Source: Pelosinus sp. UFO1 (GTDB taxonomy: Bacteria > Bacillota > Negativicutes > DSM-13327). Taken from it: a DNA stretch of 64,000 bases. Each line of letters starts with the position of its first letter. The first letter of the stretch is position 1. Shown here piece by piece: positions 25,731 to 33,990 of this stretch. A program made the translations under genes and the position numbers. A model generated the notes under the pieces. It made no database searches, was not told the origin of the DNA, and was given only the letters and a program-made list of their open reading frames with translations. Location of the stretch: contig NZ_CP008852.1 in NCBI RefSeq assembly GCF_000725345.1, positions 4,394,001 to 4,458,000 of the forward strand. Direction: 5' to 3'.

Positions 25731-26702
25731 TTATTTCGCTTTTATTTTCGACATTGCATACTTACCGTACCAGTACAAAGCCTTCATATACATATTTCTC
25801 TTAGCATAGGACCTTGCCATTCTTTTTTTATCTTTATAATGACTTGGCTCAACCAATGGAACATTAGCCCATGGTGATTTTTGCGCGTATTTATCATACA
25901 ATTTTACCATAAAATGATGTTCAGACCATCGTTGCCAAGGTTTATCACCAATAAAGTGAATGAATATAATACCCTCTGGCAATTCACTGCTCATTTTGCG
26001 CATATCATAAAGATAATTCCATTTTTTATCAATAAAACGTGTTTTTCCGTCTAAAAGAATATTTAACACATCTTGATCCAGATAGGTATATTTTTCGGGA
26101 TTCTGCTGCAATAAACCAACTGCCTGTTCGGCAATTTGGGCATCATTCCACTTATTAATATCAATATATAAAGCGCCGGCATTAAAATATTTCCCTTGCT
26201 GTAAGCCAAGCCGATTTACATTAAACTGTCCTTCTTCACTAATTGCAAGGACAATATTATCACCCATATCTATATTCTTTAGTCCAGCCAGTGGCCCAAT
26301 ACATAAAATATCCGCATCGATATATAATACTTTATCTACGATACCATGTAAAACTTTCCCCATAATAAACCGATAATAGGTAGCATAGGACCATGCCAAG
26401 GTTGTTGGCAAGCTTTTAAAGACATTAATGTCAATATGATAAATTTGGATAATAATGTTCTGATATACGGTGAGTTCCTTCAGTTTTTTTAAATCACTTT
26501 GATCAATTCCATCGGTAAAAACATGAAATACGATTTTTTCTTCTGCATTATGTGATTGAATTGCATGCATTAATATTCCCATACCTCTGGCAAAGTTTTT
26601 ATCAATGCCAAAAGCAATGTGAAAATCGGCTTGCATCTCTTGAAAACCAGTCTGTTCATTTAATTGTTCTATTTTTAAAATAATGCCTTCAAAAATTTCC
26701 AT
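25731..26702 (-). CDS. Glycosyltransferase family 8 (LPS galactosyl/glucosyltransferase-like)
   Basis: 323 aa retaining GT8 enzyme: FHIAFGIDKNFARGMGILMHAI, metal-binding DADILCIG, YFNAGALYIDINKWN and DQDVLNILLDG, the set found in LgtC/RfaJ-type core transferases. A paralogue with the same motif order follows immediately downstream. No membrane segments. The gene probably acts on the LPS outer core. Confidence 0.9.
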   Translation of the reverse strand: MEIFEGIILKIEQLNEQTGFQEMQADFHIAFGIDKNFARGMGILMHAIQSHNAEEKIVFHVFTDGIDQSDLKKLKELTVYQNIIIQIYHIDINVFKSLPTTLAWSYATYYRFIMGKVLHGIVDKVLYIDADILCIGPLAGLKNIDMGDNIVLAISEEGQFNVNRLGLQQGKYFNAGALYIDINKWNDAQIAEQAVGLLQQNPEKYTYLDQDVLNILLDGKTRFIDKKWNYLYDMRKMSSELPEGIIFIHFIGDKPWQRWSEHHFMVKLYDKYAQKSPWANVPLVEPSHYKDKKRMARSYAKRNMYMKALYWYGKYAMSKIKAK

Positions 26703-26714
26703 TATCCTTCATCC

Positions 26715-27692
26715 TTATATACTATTTTTTTCTTTCTTTCGCACTTTCCAATATCTCCAGTACCAGGATAACGCTTCTTTATAGTTCCCTTGATGGAGCA
26801 TAGCCGCCCCCATCATTTTCATTTCCTTATAGCTGCGCGGCTGACTGAAGAAAGGAACATCTTTCCATAAAGAAGCCTCTGAGTAGCGAATAAATAATTC
26901 TTTTTCCGGATGAATGCACCAAGTGTGCCAAGGTTTGTTACGTGAGGCAAAATGTACAAGTACAGCCTCTTCTGAAACTTTACTATTCTTTTTCTCCATA
27001 TTACAAATTTCATTCCACCTACGGTCAATGAATTTTGCTCTACCATCTAGAAGAATATTCAATGCATCCTGATCTAACAAAAAAAACTTTCTCTGTCGCA
27101 GTAGCTCTATTGCTTGTTCTGAAATTTGATTTTCATTCCATGCTTTTAAGTCAATATAAAGCATACCAGCATTAAAGTAGCGATCATGTTTCAAATCTAA
27201 GGTTTTCATATGACTGGCAACAAATTTCCCCTGATCATGTACAACCATTGCAATATTATCTTCAAAATTCATCTTAACAAGTTCACCTAAATTACCCGTA
27301 CATACCATATCTGCATCCATATAAATGACTCGTTCAACAGACGGATATAAGAGTTTCGCAACGATGAATCGATTATAAGTAGCTACTGTGTAGTTCCAAG
27401 TCGTTTGAAGGGACTTAAAAACATCTTGATTAATCAAGTATAAATGAATGAAAACTTCTTCTCTATCCGCCAGTATCTTTAGACGTTCTACATCGACGGT
27501 TTCGATAGAATTTGCAAATACATGAAAAATAAGACTTTGATTGGGATTATTATCAATTATGGATGTCATTGCAACACCCATTGGGCGTATAAAGTTAGCA
27601 TCCACGCCAAATGCAATATGAATTGGTTTTTTTTCTACATATTTGATTCTACCAAAGGATTGCTGCTCTAATACTGCATGTTTTATATTCAT
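26715..27692 (-). CDS. Glycosyltransferase family 8, tandem paralogue
   Basis: 325 aa: IHIAFGVDANFIRPMGVAMTSI, MDADMVCTG (DxD), YFNAGMLYIDLKAWN, DQDALNILLDG. Clearly paralogous to the gene at 25731-26702, so the pair arose by tandem duplication and may add successive or alternative hexoses to the core. GGAGAG ribosome binding site. Confidence 0.9.
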   Translation of the reverse strand: MNIKHAVLEQQSFGRIKYVEKKPIHIAFGVDANFIRPMGVAMTSIIDNNPNQSLIFHVFANSIETVDVERLKILADREEVFIHLYLINQDVFKSLQTTWNYTVATYNRFIVAKLLYPSVERVIYMDADMVCTGNLGELVKMNFEDNIAMVVHDQGKFVASHMKTLDLKHDRYFNAGMLYIDLKAWNENQISEQAIELLRQRKFFLLDQDALNILLDGRAKFIDRRWNEICNMEKKNSKVSEEAVLVHFASRNKPWHTWCIHPEKELFIRYSEASLWKDVPFFSQPRSYKEMKMMGAAMLHQGNYKEALSWYWRYWKVRKKEKNSI

Positions 27693-27714
27693 AAGTTTCT
27701 CTCCTACATTCCAT

Positions 27715-28686
27715 CTATATCCAGCCTTGTTCTATAATGATTTTCTCCACTTGTTCCGGCGTAATTAATTCCATACATGTTTGTCCCTTTTTCTGTGTAC
27801 AATCAAGCCGTTCACAAGGAACACATGGCAGTTTATTTTGCAGAACAATTGCATTAGGCGGGGCCCAACGTACGGGATCGCTTGGGCCGTAAAGAACAAT
27901 TGTTGGCACCTTAGCTGTACTGATGATATGCATCGGTCCCGTACAAACAGAAATCGCAAATGACGCATGTTTTGCAATCGTTGGTAATTCCCTCAGGCTA
28001 AATAGACCTGCGGCATTTGTCTTTTTCCCCTGGATTTGTTCTATATATTCTATATCACCTTTAGAACCGATATATATAGGAATGATTCCTTTATTATTTA
28101 AGAAACTGTTAATTTTACTGAAATAAGCAACAGGCCAATTTTTATTGAGTGCTGCACTTTTCGGAACAATCAATACCAGCCTGCTACTAATTTCTTTCTG
28201 CTGTTCAATCCATTCTTTAAGATATTCGATTCTATTTTTATCCGGATTTCCCAAAACTGCATTTATTTCATATTTTGTTACTTCAGGATTTACCAGCTGA
28301 ATGTAGGTTGAAAAATCTTCGATTGCCTTTACTTTACGCATTTTCCGTTGAAACAAACGGCTTGCTCCTAAAGATATTTCAAAGCCCTTATTTAATAACT
28401 TGCAGTTTGCCTTCCATGCCAGCAAGGTCGAGCTAAACCGTTCGTCGATAATTATAGCTTCATTGTATTCTTTTTGTCGGATTTCAGAAATAATTTTTTG
28501 TTTATCTTTTTTACTATAGGCAAACACATCATCAATATAACTGTGATTTACTAATAAATCGGCAGATTTTGCCGCCACAACAAACCCTATCTTTGCCTGA
28601 TTATTGTCCTTGATGAGCTTTGCCAATGGTGTAGTGACAACAACATCACCAATTCCAAGTCGATTGATGATCAAAATTTTTCTCAT
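27715..28686 (-). CDS. Glycosyltransferase family 9 (heptosyltransferase-like)
   Basis: 323 aa GT-B enzyme of the ADP-heptose:LPS heptosyltransferase superfamily: INRLGIGDVVVTTPLAKL at the N-terminus and CTGPMHIISTAKVPTIVLYGPSDPVRWAP in the donor-binding half, followed by a Cys-rich tail (CVPCERLDC). Probably adds a heptose or related sugar to the inner core. GGAGGT ribosome binding site. A second GT9 gene is at 31855-32874. Confidence 0.86.
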   Translation of the reverse strand: MRKILIINRLGIGDVVVTTPLAKLIKDNNQAKIGFVVAAKSADLLVNHSYIDDVFAYSKKDKQKIISEIRQKEYNEAIIIDERFSSTLLAWKANCKLLNKGFEISLGASRLFQRKMRKVKAIEDFSTYIQLVNPEVTKYEINAVLGNPDKNRIEYLKEWIEQQKEISSRLVLIVPKSAALNKNWPVAYFSKINSFLNNKGIIPIYIGSKGDIEYIEQIQGKKTNAAGLFSLRELPTIAKHASFAISVCTGPMHIISTAKVPTIVLYGPSDPVRWAPPNAIVLQNKLPCVPCERLDCTQKKGQTCMELITPEQVEKIIIEQGWI

Positions 28687-28697
28687 CTTGGGACCTC

Positions 28698-29801
28698 CTA
28701 TTTCATCTCCTTAAATACATCAAGATACGCTTTTGCCATGTTTTCCAAACTCAAACGTTCTTTAATATATTCGGCAATTTTTGCACTTTCATTTGCGTCT
28801 AGCTGCAATGCCTTCTCTATTTCTTTTGCCATGTTTTCTGGGGTAACCATCTGATCGTTCCCATCAAAATTCACATCACAAGCATAGGCAATATTTTTGG
28901 CATCAATCGAGCCGATAAATGCACGCACATTCCGAATCGCAACAATCGGTTTCATACATGCTAGCGTTTCCATAGCTACTCTTCCTTCACCAACTAGAAT
29001 GTCCGTTGCATTATACCAATCAGTAATATTGGTTACAAAATCATAAATTTTGATTTTATCACCATACATCTGATTGAACTCAGCAATTTTATCATTAATC
29101 TCATCTCGCATCGGGCCTTCACCGATAATAACCAATCTTACATCTGTCCGTTTTTTCAGGACATATTTCATACTCTCAATTACCGTCAACGACACTGCAC
29201 CTTTTACATTGCTTAGCCGACTGACATGCAAAATCATTTTGTCTTCTGGCGCAAGCCCCAGTTTTTCACGACATACTTCTTTGGAGGTCGGTTTAAACGC
29301 CTGAAAATCGATTCCATTATTGATTAGAAAAATTTGTTTTTCTGAAAAGCCAAAGTTTTGGATCAGTTTATTCGCAAGATTACGGCTTACGACAAATATT
29401 GCAGTAAACATTTTAGCGTAAATAGATTTAAACATTGCCCGATGCCAAGGATCATGCATCGTTACTGTATAAGGGATATGCATATAGTAACGAATTATAT
29501 GCGCCCATATTCCGGCAGTTCTCTGTTGAGCAGAAATCACATCAATATGCTCTCGTTTTACCAAATCACATAACATTGCAAGATCCTTTTTCCATCTGAG
29601 CAGATTTGCACCACGTGCCTGAATTATAACAATTGTTATGCGCGGAAAATTCTGCTTCAATTGTGCTAGTTTTTCTTCATTGCTACCTTCATTCACAGCA
29701 AGAAACAGATTATGTCCTTCTAAGCCTTTTAATAATGCCTCTACATGTGTTTCTGCTCCGCCCACTCGCCAAGGTTGCGAGAATAAAATTAAAATATTCA
29801 C
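28698..29801 (-). CDS. Glycosyltransferase family 4
   Basis: About 367 aa GT-B enzyme: WRVGGAETHVEALLKGL at the N-terminus, INNGIDFQAFKP and ILHVSRLSNVKG centrally, and a donor-site region VGEGRVAMETLACMKPIVAI (a variant of the EX7E motif). The frame opens at GTG 29810, which overlaps AAGGAG; GTG 29801, 8 nt after that site, is the likely start. Probably extends the LPS core. Confidence 0.87.
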   Translation of the reverse strand: MNILILFSQPWRVGGAETHVEALLKGLEGHNLFLAVNEGSNEEKLAQLKQNFPRITIVIIQARGANLLRWKKDLAMLCDLVKREHIDVISAQQRTAGIWAHIIRYYMHIPYTVTMHDPWHRAMFKSIYAKMFTAIFVVSRNLANKLIQNFGFSEKQIFLINNGIDFQAFKPTSKEVCREKLGLAPEDKMILHVSRLSNVKGAVSLTVIESMKYVLKKRTDVRLVIIGEGPMRDEINDKIAEFNQMYGDKIKIYDFVTNITDWYNATDILVGEGRVAMETLACMKPIVAIRNVRAFIGSIDAKNIAYACDVNFDGNDQMVTPENMAKEIEKALQLDANESAKIAEYIKERLSLENMAKAYLDVFKEMK

Positions 29802-29813
29802 TCGCTGCACTCC

Positions 29814-31787
29814 TTAAAGCTGATTTCCTTTTAATAAAATCCACGAAGATATTGTTCTCATCATTGATACTTTTTCTTCAGCACTTTCTTTTTCATGTCG
29901 TATTTCCTTGTCATCGGTAGCGGATAATATCTCATATTCATCCGGATGCTCTATACTTCCCATCGCATGGGGTGTAATCCAAAAAGCAGGATTAAAGCCA
30001 ACTTTATTTTCTTTCGTTAGACTATTCCCGATGGAATAATAAGTAAAGTTCTCTGGTGCAAGGAGTTCAATCAGCGTCGGCATAATATTGACATGCCCAC
30101 CCGCCCTATCTTTTGGTAACATATCTTTGGTAATTCCTTGTCCATAAATTACAAGTGGAATCGTATATCGTTCAAATGGTACTGGAGTTTTCGTAACATT
30201 AAGACGATCTGCATGATCCCCCGTGATAATAAACAAACTATCTGGATATTTTTGCTCCGTCTCTCTTACAAAATCATGAACTACTTTATCCATATACCAA
30301 TAATGTCCCAATTGCCGAATCAGTTCTTGATTGTTTTTCTGCTCCTCCGGCAATCCATCAATAATTTGAGCAGGATCGAATCCTGATTTTTCCAAATCCA
30401 AATTATATGGCGGATGATTCGATACCGTTAAAATCAAATGAACCGTTGGCTCTTCTTCAGAAAGGTGGCTTAAGAGTGCCTGAAAAATATATTCATCTTT
30501 GGTTCCCCAGATATTATCCTGCTCAGCAGCAAAATCTGTAGAACTATAAAAATGATCAAAGCCCTGTGCCAATGTAAAATCTTTAATTCGCTCCCATGAT
30601 GGAAACCCACCATACCAAAAATCAACTTTATATCCCAGTTTCTGCATCTGCGGAGCCAAAGCCGTAGCATAAGGTTTTTCATAACTTCGCGGTTGATAAT
30701 TTACAGGTACAGATACATCTGACAATCCAGACACCATGGCCGAAATTGCCATTTGCGTAAATGAACCATTCGGCAAGAAAGAACTCGTATATATAGCATT
30801 ATCTTGCTGTATAATTTCCTTTAATCCATTTGCAAGATTCAACTTGCTATATTTTTCCATCAGTGGCCACTGGGCATAGGTTTCACCTAAAATAATAAAA
30901 ATATGTCGTGGTTTTGCAATTTTTGCTCCAGCTGCATGCCGAATTAAATAATCATCCATACGATCTGATTCGATATCATTTCCGGCAGCCATTTTAGCGT
31001 ACTCGCGAATTTTTTCTTTATGTACACCACTGGCCACAGCCCCCTGGGACATACGTTCATTGACGCTATAAGCACGATATAATGCCTGTATATCATCCAA
31101 AACGGCCTCATTTAGAAATGTATCTTTAGTAATCGCAGCATTCTCCCAATTAATTGAATGGTTGTAAGTAAAACTACCCCCAAATCTCATAAAAAGCATA
31201 AAGACAGGAATACTGGCAATTATGCTGCAACGCAGCAGCAAATTTTTCGTTGCTGTAAATTGGGGCAATTTATAATTTCTGCTAAATAGAACCAGTTTAA
31301 ACAAATAACAAATAATAGCGCTAATTAGTATTGCGCCTAAGATTCTAGACGGCAGATTATATTCTTGAATCATTGTAATAAATAAGGCATATACATCATC
31401 ATTGAATGTGTTATAAATGTTCTGATTAAATGTCACATTAAATACACGATAATAGGGAATCCTTGCCTGAAATAAAATAGACAAGACTACAATATAAACA
31501 TATCCTAAAACAACTCTAAGACGATTGGTATTGAGCCTAGGTAACATTACCGTTGTTAGCGTACAAGCCAAAAAAGAAATCAGCGCTATAATCCCAGCTG
31601 ATTTTAGACTAAGCCGTAATCCTGCCCACATAGCCCGAGCAATTTCAGTCATTGCTGTATGCGGCCCAATATATTCCTGCATAATAAAAATAAATGCACC
31701 CCGGTATACGCATAATAAAACTATCAAAAATAAATATGTTTTTAAATCCTTTTGAATGCTCTCAAAAAAAACACTAAAGCGCCCCAT
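29814..31787 (-). CDS. LtaS-like sulfatase-fold membrane enzyme (phosphoglycerol or phosphoethanolamine transferase)
   Basis: 657 aa: five membrane segments in the first 215 residues, then an extracytoplasmic alkaline-phosphatase/sulfatase domain. Active-site elements: ILGETYAQW (metal-binding Glu), NGSFTQMAIS (candidate Thr nucleophile), NHPPYNL and ITGDHADR (metal-binding Asp-His). This is the LtaS/OpgB/EptA superfamily. In an LPS core locus it more likely decorates a glycan with phosphoglycerol or phosphoethanolamine than makes lipoteichoic acid; the substrate is unknown. Confidence 0.85.
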   Translation of the reverse strand: MGRFSVFFESIQKDLKTYLFLIVLLCVYRGAFIFIMQEYIGPHTAMTEIARAMWAGLRLSLKSAGIIALISFLACTLTTVMLPRLNTNRLRVVLGYVYIVVLSILFQARIPYYRVFNVTFNQNIYNTFNDDVYALFITMIQEYNLPSRILGAILISAIICYLFKLVLFSRNYKLPQFTATKNLLLRCSIIASIPVFMLFMRFGGSFTYNHSINWENAAITKDTFLNEAVLDDIQALYRAYSVNERMSQGAVASGVHKEKIREYAKMAAGNDIESDRMDDYLIRHAAGAKIAKPRHIFIILGETYAQWPLMEKYSKLNLANGLKEIIQQDNAIYTSSFLPNGSFTQMAISAMVSGLSDVSVPVNYQPRSYEKPYATALAPQMQKLGYKVDFWYGGFPSWERIKDFTLAQGFDHFYSSTDFAAEQDNIWGTKDEYIFQALLSHLSEEEPTVHLILTVSNHPPYNLDLEKSGFDPAQIIDGLPEEQKNNQELIRQLGHYWYMDKVVHDFVRETEQKYPDSLFIITGDHADRLNVTKTPVPFERYTIPLVIYGQGITKDMLPKDRAGGHVNIMPTLIELLAPENFTYYSIGNSLTKENKVGFNPAFWITPHAMGSIEHPDEYEILSATDDKEIRHEKESAEEKVSMMRTISSWILLKGNQL

Positions 31788-31854
31788 GTAAAATCACTCC
31801 ATAACACAATATTTGCCTGCTACAAATTTCTCACTGTAACACTGATAGTCTTAA

Positions 31855-32874
31855 TTATATAATTTCCTGTAATTTATCAATAACTTGGCATACTGTGATT
31901 TCTGACAAGCAATCACTATTTTGGGGACACTTACGCTGCCAGCAGCCTTGACATGAGTGTGATGCCAGTAGCACTTTATGATTCTCTCCATAAGGTCCAT
32001 TCCGCTTAGGGTCAGTAGGACCAAACATGGTCACTACGGACGTTCTTACTGCCACTGCCAAATGCATAGGACCAGTATCGCCACCAATAAAGGCTTTTGA
32101 TTTTTTTATAATATAGGCTAATTGTTTCAGAGACGTTTTTCCCGTTAGGTCAATGGGTGGTATCTTAGTTCTTGAAATTATTTCTGCTGCTAGTCGTTGA
32201 TCATTAGGTCCGCCAATGATGACTGGAATTATATTGGCATCATAAAGCTCGTCCGCTAGCTTGGCAAAATGAGTGGTTGGCCAGCATTTTGATGGCCAAT
32301 TCGTACCAGGAGCCAGGACAACGTAGGCATTCTCTAATTTTAAACCAGCATGGTTAGCAATGGCTTCAGCCTTTTTGGCTTCCAGTTCTATAATGTTCAT
32401 AGGGAAAACGACGTCATCTATTTTACATCCTAAGTACCTTGCAACATCTAGATATTGATCAACAATATGACCATTTTGATGGTCGCCACAAATTCGTTGC
32501 CCGATTTTGTCACTTAGTTCTCGTGCATTGCAGTAAACCAATCGTTGGGGTGCACCGCTGAGATAAGAAATGGCGGCACTTTTAAATAAACCTTGCAAAT
32601 CAATAGCTAGGTCAAAATTGTGGGCTTTGAGTTGTTGTGAGAATTTATATCCATTAGTTAATAAACCTGTTAGGGATTTGAATTTTGGCTTATCAAATAT
32701 GATAATTTCATCAATATACGGATTATTGGTTAAAAGATCGTAGGCTGGTTTTTCTACCACCCATGTAATACGTGCATCAGGATAGGTCTGCTTCAAAGCA
32801 TATGAAACAGGCAAAGCATGAATTACATCACCAATGGCGCTGAGTTTTACTATAAGGATATTTTTATAAGTCAT
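31855..32874 (-). CDS. LPS heptosyltransferase (GT9)
   Basis: 339 aa: ILIVKLSAIGDVIHALPVSYALKQ, WVVEKPAYDLL, LAPGTNWPSKCWP and GGDTGPMHLAVAVRTSVVTMFGPTDP, close to heptosyltransferase I/II. It transfers heptose from ADP-heptose to the Kdo or inner core; the rfaE1 and rfaE2 genes for ADP-heptose lie just upstream. ATG 32874 has GAGGT before it. The reading frame extends further to 32931, but that extension is translation of the intergenic repeat arm and has no ribosome binding site. Confidence 0.9.
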   Translation of the reverse strand: MTYKNILIVKLSAIGDVIHALPVSYALKQTYPDARITWVVEKPAYDLLTNNPYIDEIIIFDKPKFKSLTGLLTNGYKFSQQLKAHNFDLAIDLQGLFKSAAISYLSGAPQRLVYCNARELSDKIGQRICGDHQNGHIVDQYLDVARYLGCKIDDVVFPMNIIELEAKKAEAIANHAGLKLENAYVVLAPGTNWPSKCWPTTHFAKLADELYDANIIPVIIGGPNDQRLAAEIISRTKIPPIDLTGKTSLKQLAYIIKKSKAFIGGDTGPMHLAVAVRTSVVTMFGPTDPKRNGPYGENHKVLLASHSCQGCWQRKCPQNSDCLSEITVCQVIDKLQEII

Positions 32875-32905
32875 GTGTAGATACCTCAGAGTTTCTAAAA
32901 ATTTT

Positions 32906-33376
32906 GAACCACAAAGACACAAAGGACACAAAGGGGTTATGTCAGTATTATACGTTTAATTCCATTGCGTAAGGAAGTTACATTAAAATTGATTAATAAT
33001 CCTAATTGTAATCCGGTAATTTTCAAATAAGACAGTAGTTGAGCATTGTGTATTGGCATTAAACTTTCTACTGCTTTTAATTCAATAATCAATACTTTAT
33101 CCACTAATAAATCCAATCTACCTTCTCCAATTAGATGACCTTTATAATTTATTGCAAGTGATTTTTGACTTTCAAATGGTATCTTACGTAAAATTAATTC
33201 TAGGGATAAAGCTTGTTCATATACACTTTCTAGATAGCCTGGTCCCAGAACTTTATGAACTTCTATAGCTGCGCCAATAACCTTATTAGCTAATACACCT
33301 GTCTTATCATCTAAAACTCCGTGCATCTTTCAGCCCCCTTGTGTTGTGCGTTAGCACAATTGTGCCTTTGTGGTTC
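32906..33376. repeat. Gene-bearing copy of the three-way-junction repeat
   Basis: Left part GAACCACAAAGACACAA, right part TTGTGCCTTTGTGGTTC (16 of 17 pairs). Inside are arm A halves CACAAAGGGG (32927-32936) and CCCCCTTGTG (33334-33343, 9 of 10 pairs), and stem B TTGTGC-gtta-GCACAA. The loop of arm A is the GxxExxY gene: its stop codon begins at 32937, immediately after arm A, and its start is 7 nt from the other half. The other copies have a 4-12 nt loop there, or in one case a longer unpaired segment. Confidence 0.85.
32937..33326 (-). CDS. GxxExxY protein, predicted PD-(D/E)XK nuclease
   Basis: 129 aa with the name-giving motif GYLESVY (residues 30-36, counted GYLESVY) and PD-(D/E)XK-like residues Asp72 (GRLDLLV), Glu82 and Lys84 (IIELKAV). 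The family (PDDEXK_3) is widespread and of unknown function. The gene interrupts the heptose operon and lies exactly within the arm-A loop of an intergenic repeat. Its ribosome binding site AGGGGG (33339-33334) is formed by arm A itself, 7 nt before the ATG. I infer that gene and repeat move or persist as a unit. Confidence 0.88.
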   Translation of the reverse strand: MHGVLDDKTGVLANKVIGAAIEVHKVLGPGYLESVYEQALSLELILRKIPFESQKSLAINYKGHLIGEGRLDLLVDKVLIIELKAVESLMPIHNAQLLSYLKITGLQLGLLINFNVTSLRNGIKRIILT

Positions 33377-33848
33377 AATTAATTTTTTCTGTGATTTTTT
33401 TTATAATATTACTTGATGATTTGCCGATTACTTCGGGGATGAGGATGGTTTGGCCGCCGTGCTGAGAGACTATAGCGGATTCGGGGAGGTCCTTGATGTT
33501 GTAGTCGCCACCTTTTACATAGATGGCTGGTTTGATCTGAGAGATTAAGTTTTCAGCTGTGGCTTCTTCAAATATTACTACATAATCAACAGCAGAAAGA
33601 GCCGATAGAACTTCGGCTCGGTCATCTTGGGTATTTATAGGACGCGTAGGTCCTTTTAGGGTACGAACCGATTGGTCACTGTTGAGGCCTAGGATTAGGC
33701 AGTCGCCATGTTCTCTGGCGGCCTGCAAGTAGCGAACATGACCTACATGAAGAATGTCAAAACAGCCGTTGGTAAACACAATTGTTTTACCATCGGCTTT
33801 CAGTTGGTCTGCTATATTCTTAATTTGGTTAGAATCTACAATTTTCAT
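33375..33848 (-). CDS. rfaE2: D-glycero-beta-D-manno-heptose 1-phosphate adenylyltransferase
   Basis: Nucleotidyltransferase that makes ADP-heptose. 157 aa: FTNGCFDILHVGHVRYLQAA (HxGH site), LGLNSDQSVRTLKGPTRPIN and KGGDYNI. In E. coli this is the C-terminal half of HldE; here kinase and adenylyltransferase are separate genes. ATG 33848 (AGGTG upstream) gives the family length; a longer frame to 33908 is read-through of the adjacent repeat. Its 3' end just overlaps the right edge of the gene-bearing repeat copy. Confidence 0.93.
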   Translation of the reverse strand: MKIVDSNQIKNIADQLKADGKTIVFTNGCFDILHVGHVRYLQAAREHGDCLILGLNSDQSVRTLKGPTRPINTQDDRAEVLSALSAVDYVVIFEEATAENLISQIKPAIYVKGGDYNIKDLPESAIVSQHGGQTILIPEVIGKSSSNIIKKITEKIN

Positions 33849-33884
33849 ATTGCACCTACTTTTTAAAAAGTATCTAAGAAGTCT

Positions 33885-33982
33885 TAACCACAAAGACACA
33901 AAGGACACAAAGATTTTTATACTTTATTACTATAAGTTCTCCATTGTGTTGCACCTCAGTGCAATTGTGTCTTTGTGGTTAA
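33885..33982. repeat. Three-way-junction repeat between rfaE2 and rfaE1
   Basis: Outer stem TTAACCACAAAGACACAA / TTGTGTCTTTGTGGTTAA, 18 perfect pairs; stem B TTGCAC-ctca-GTGCAA. Arm A is degenerate here with an AT-rich segment of about 40 nt. Lies wholly between two genes of the heptose operon, so it must be transcribed. Confidence 0.85.
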
Positions 33983-33990
33983 ATATATTT

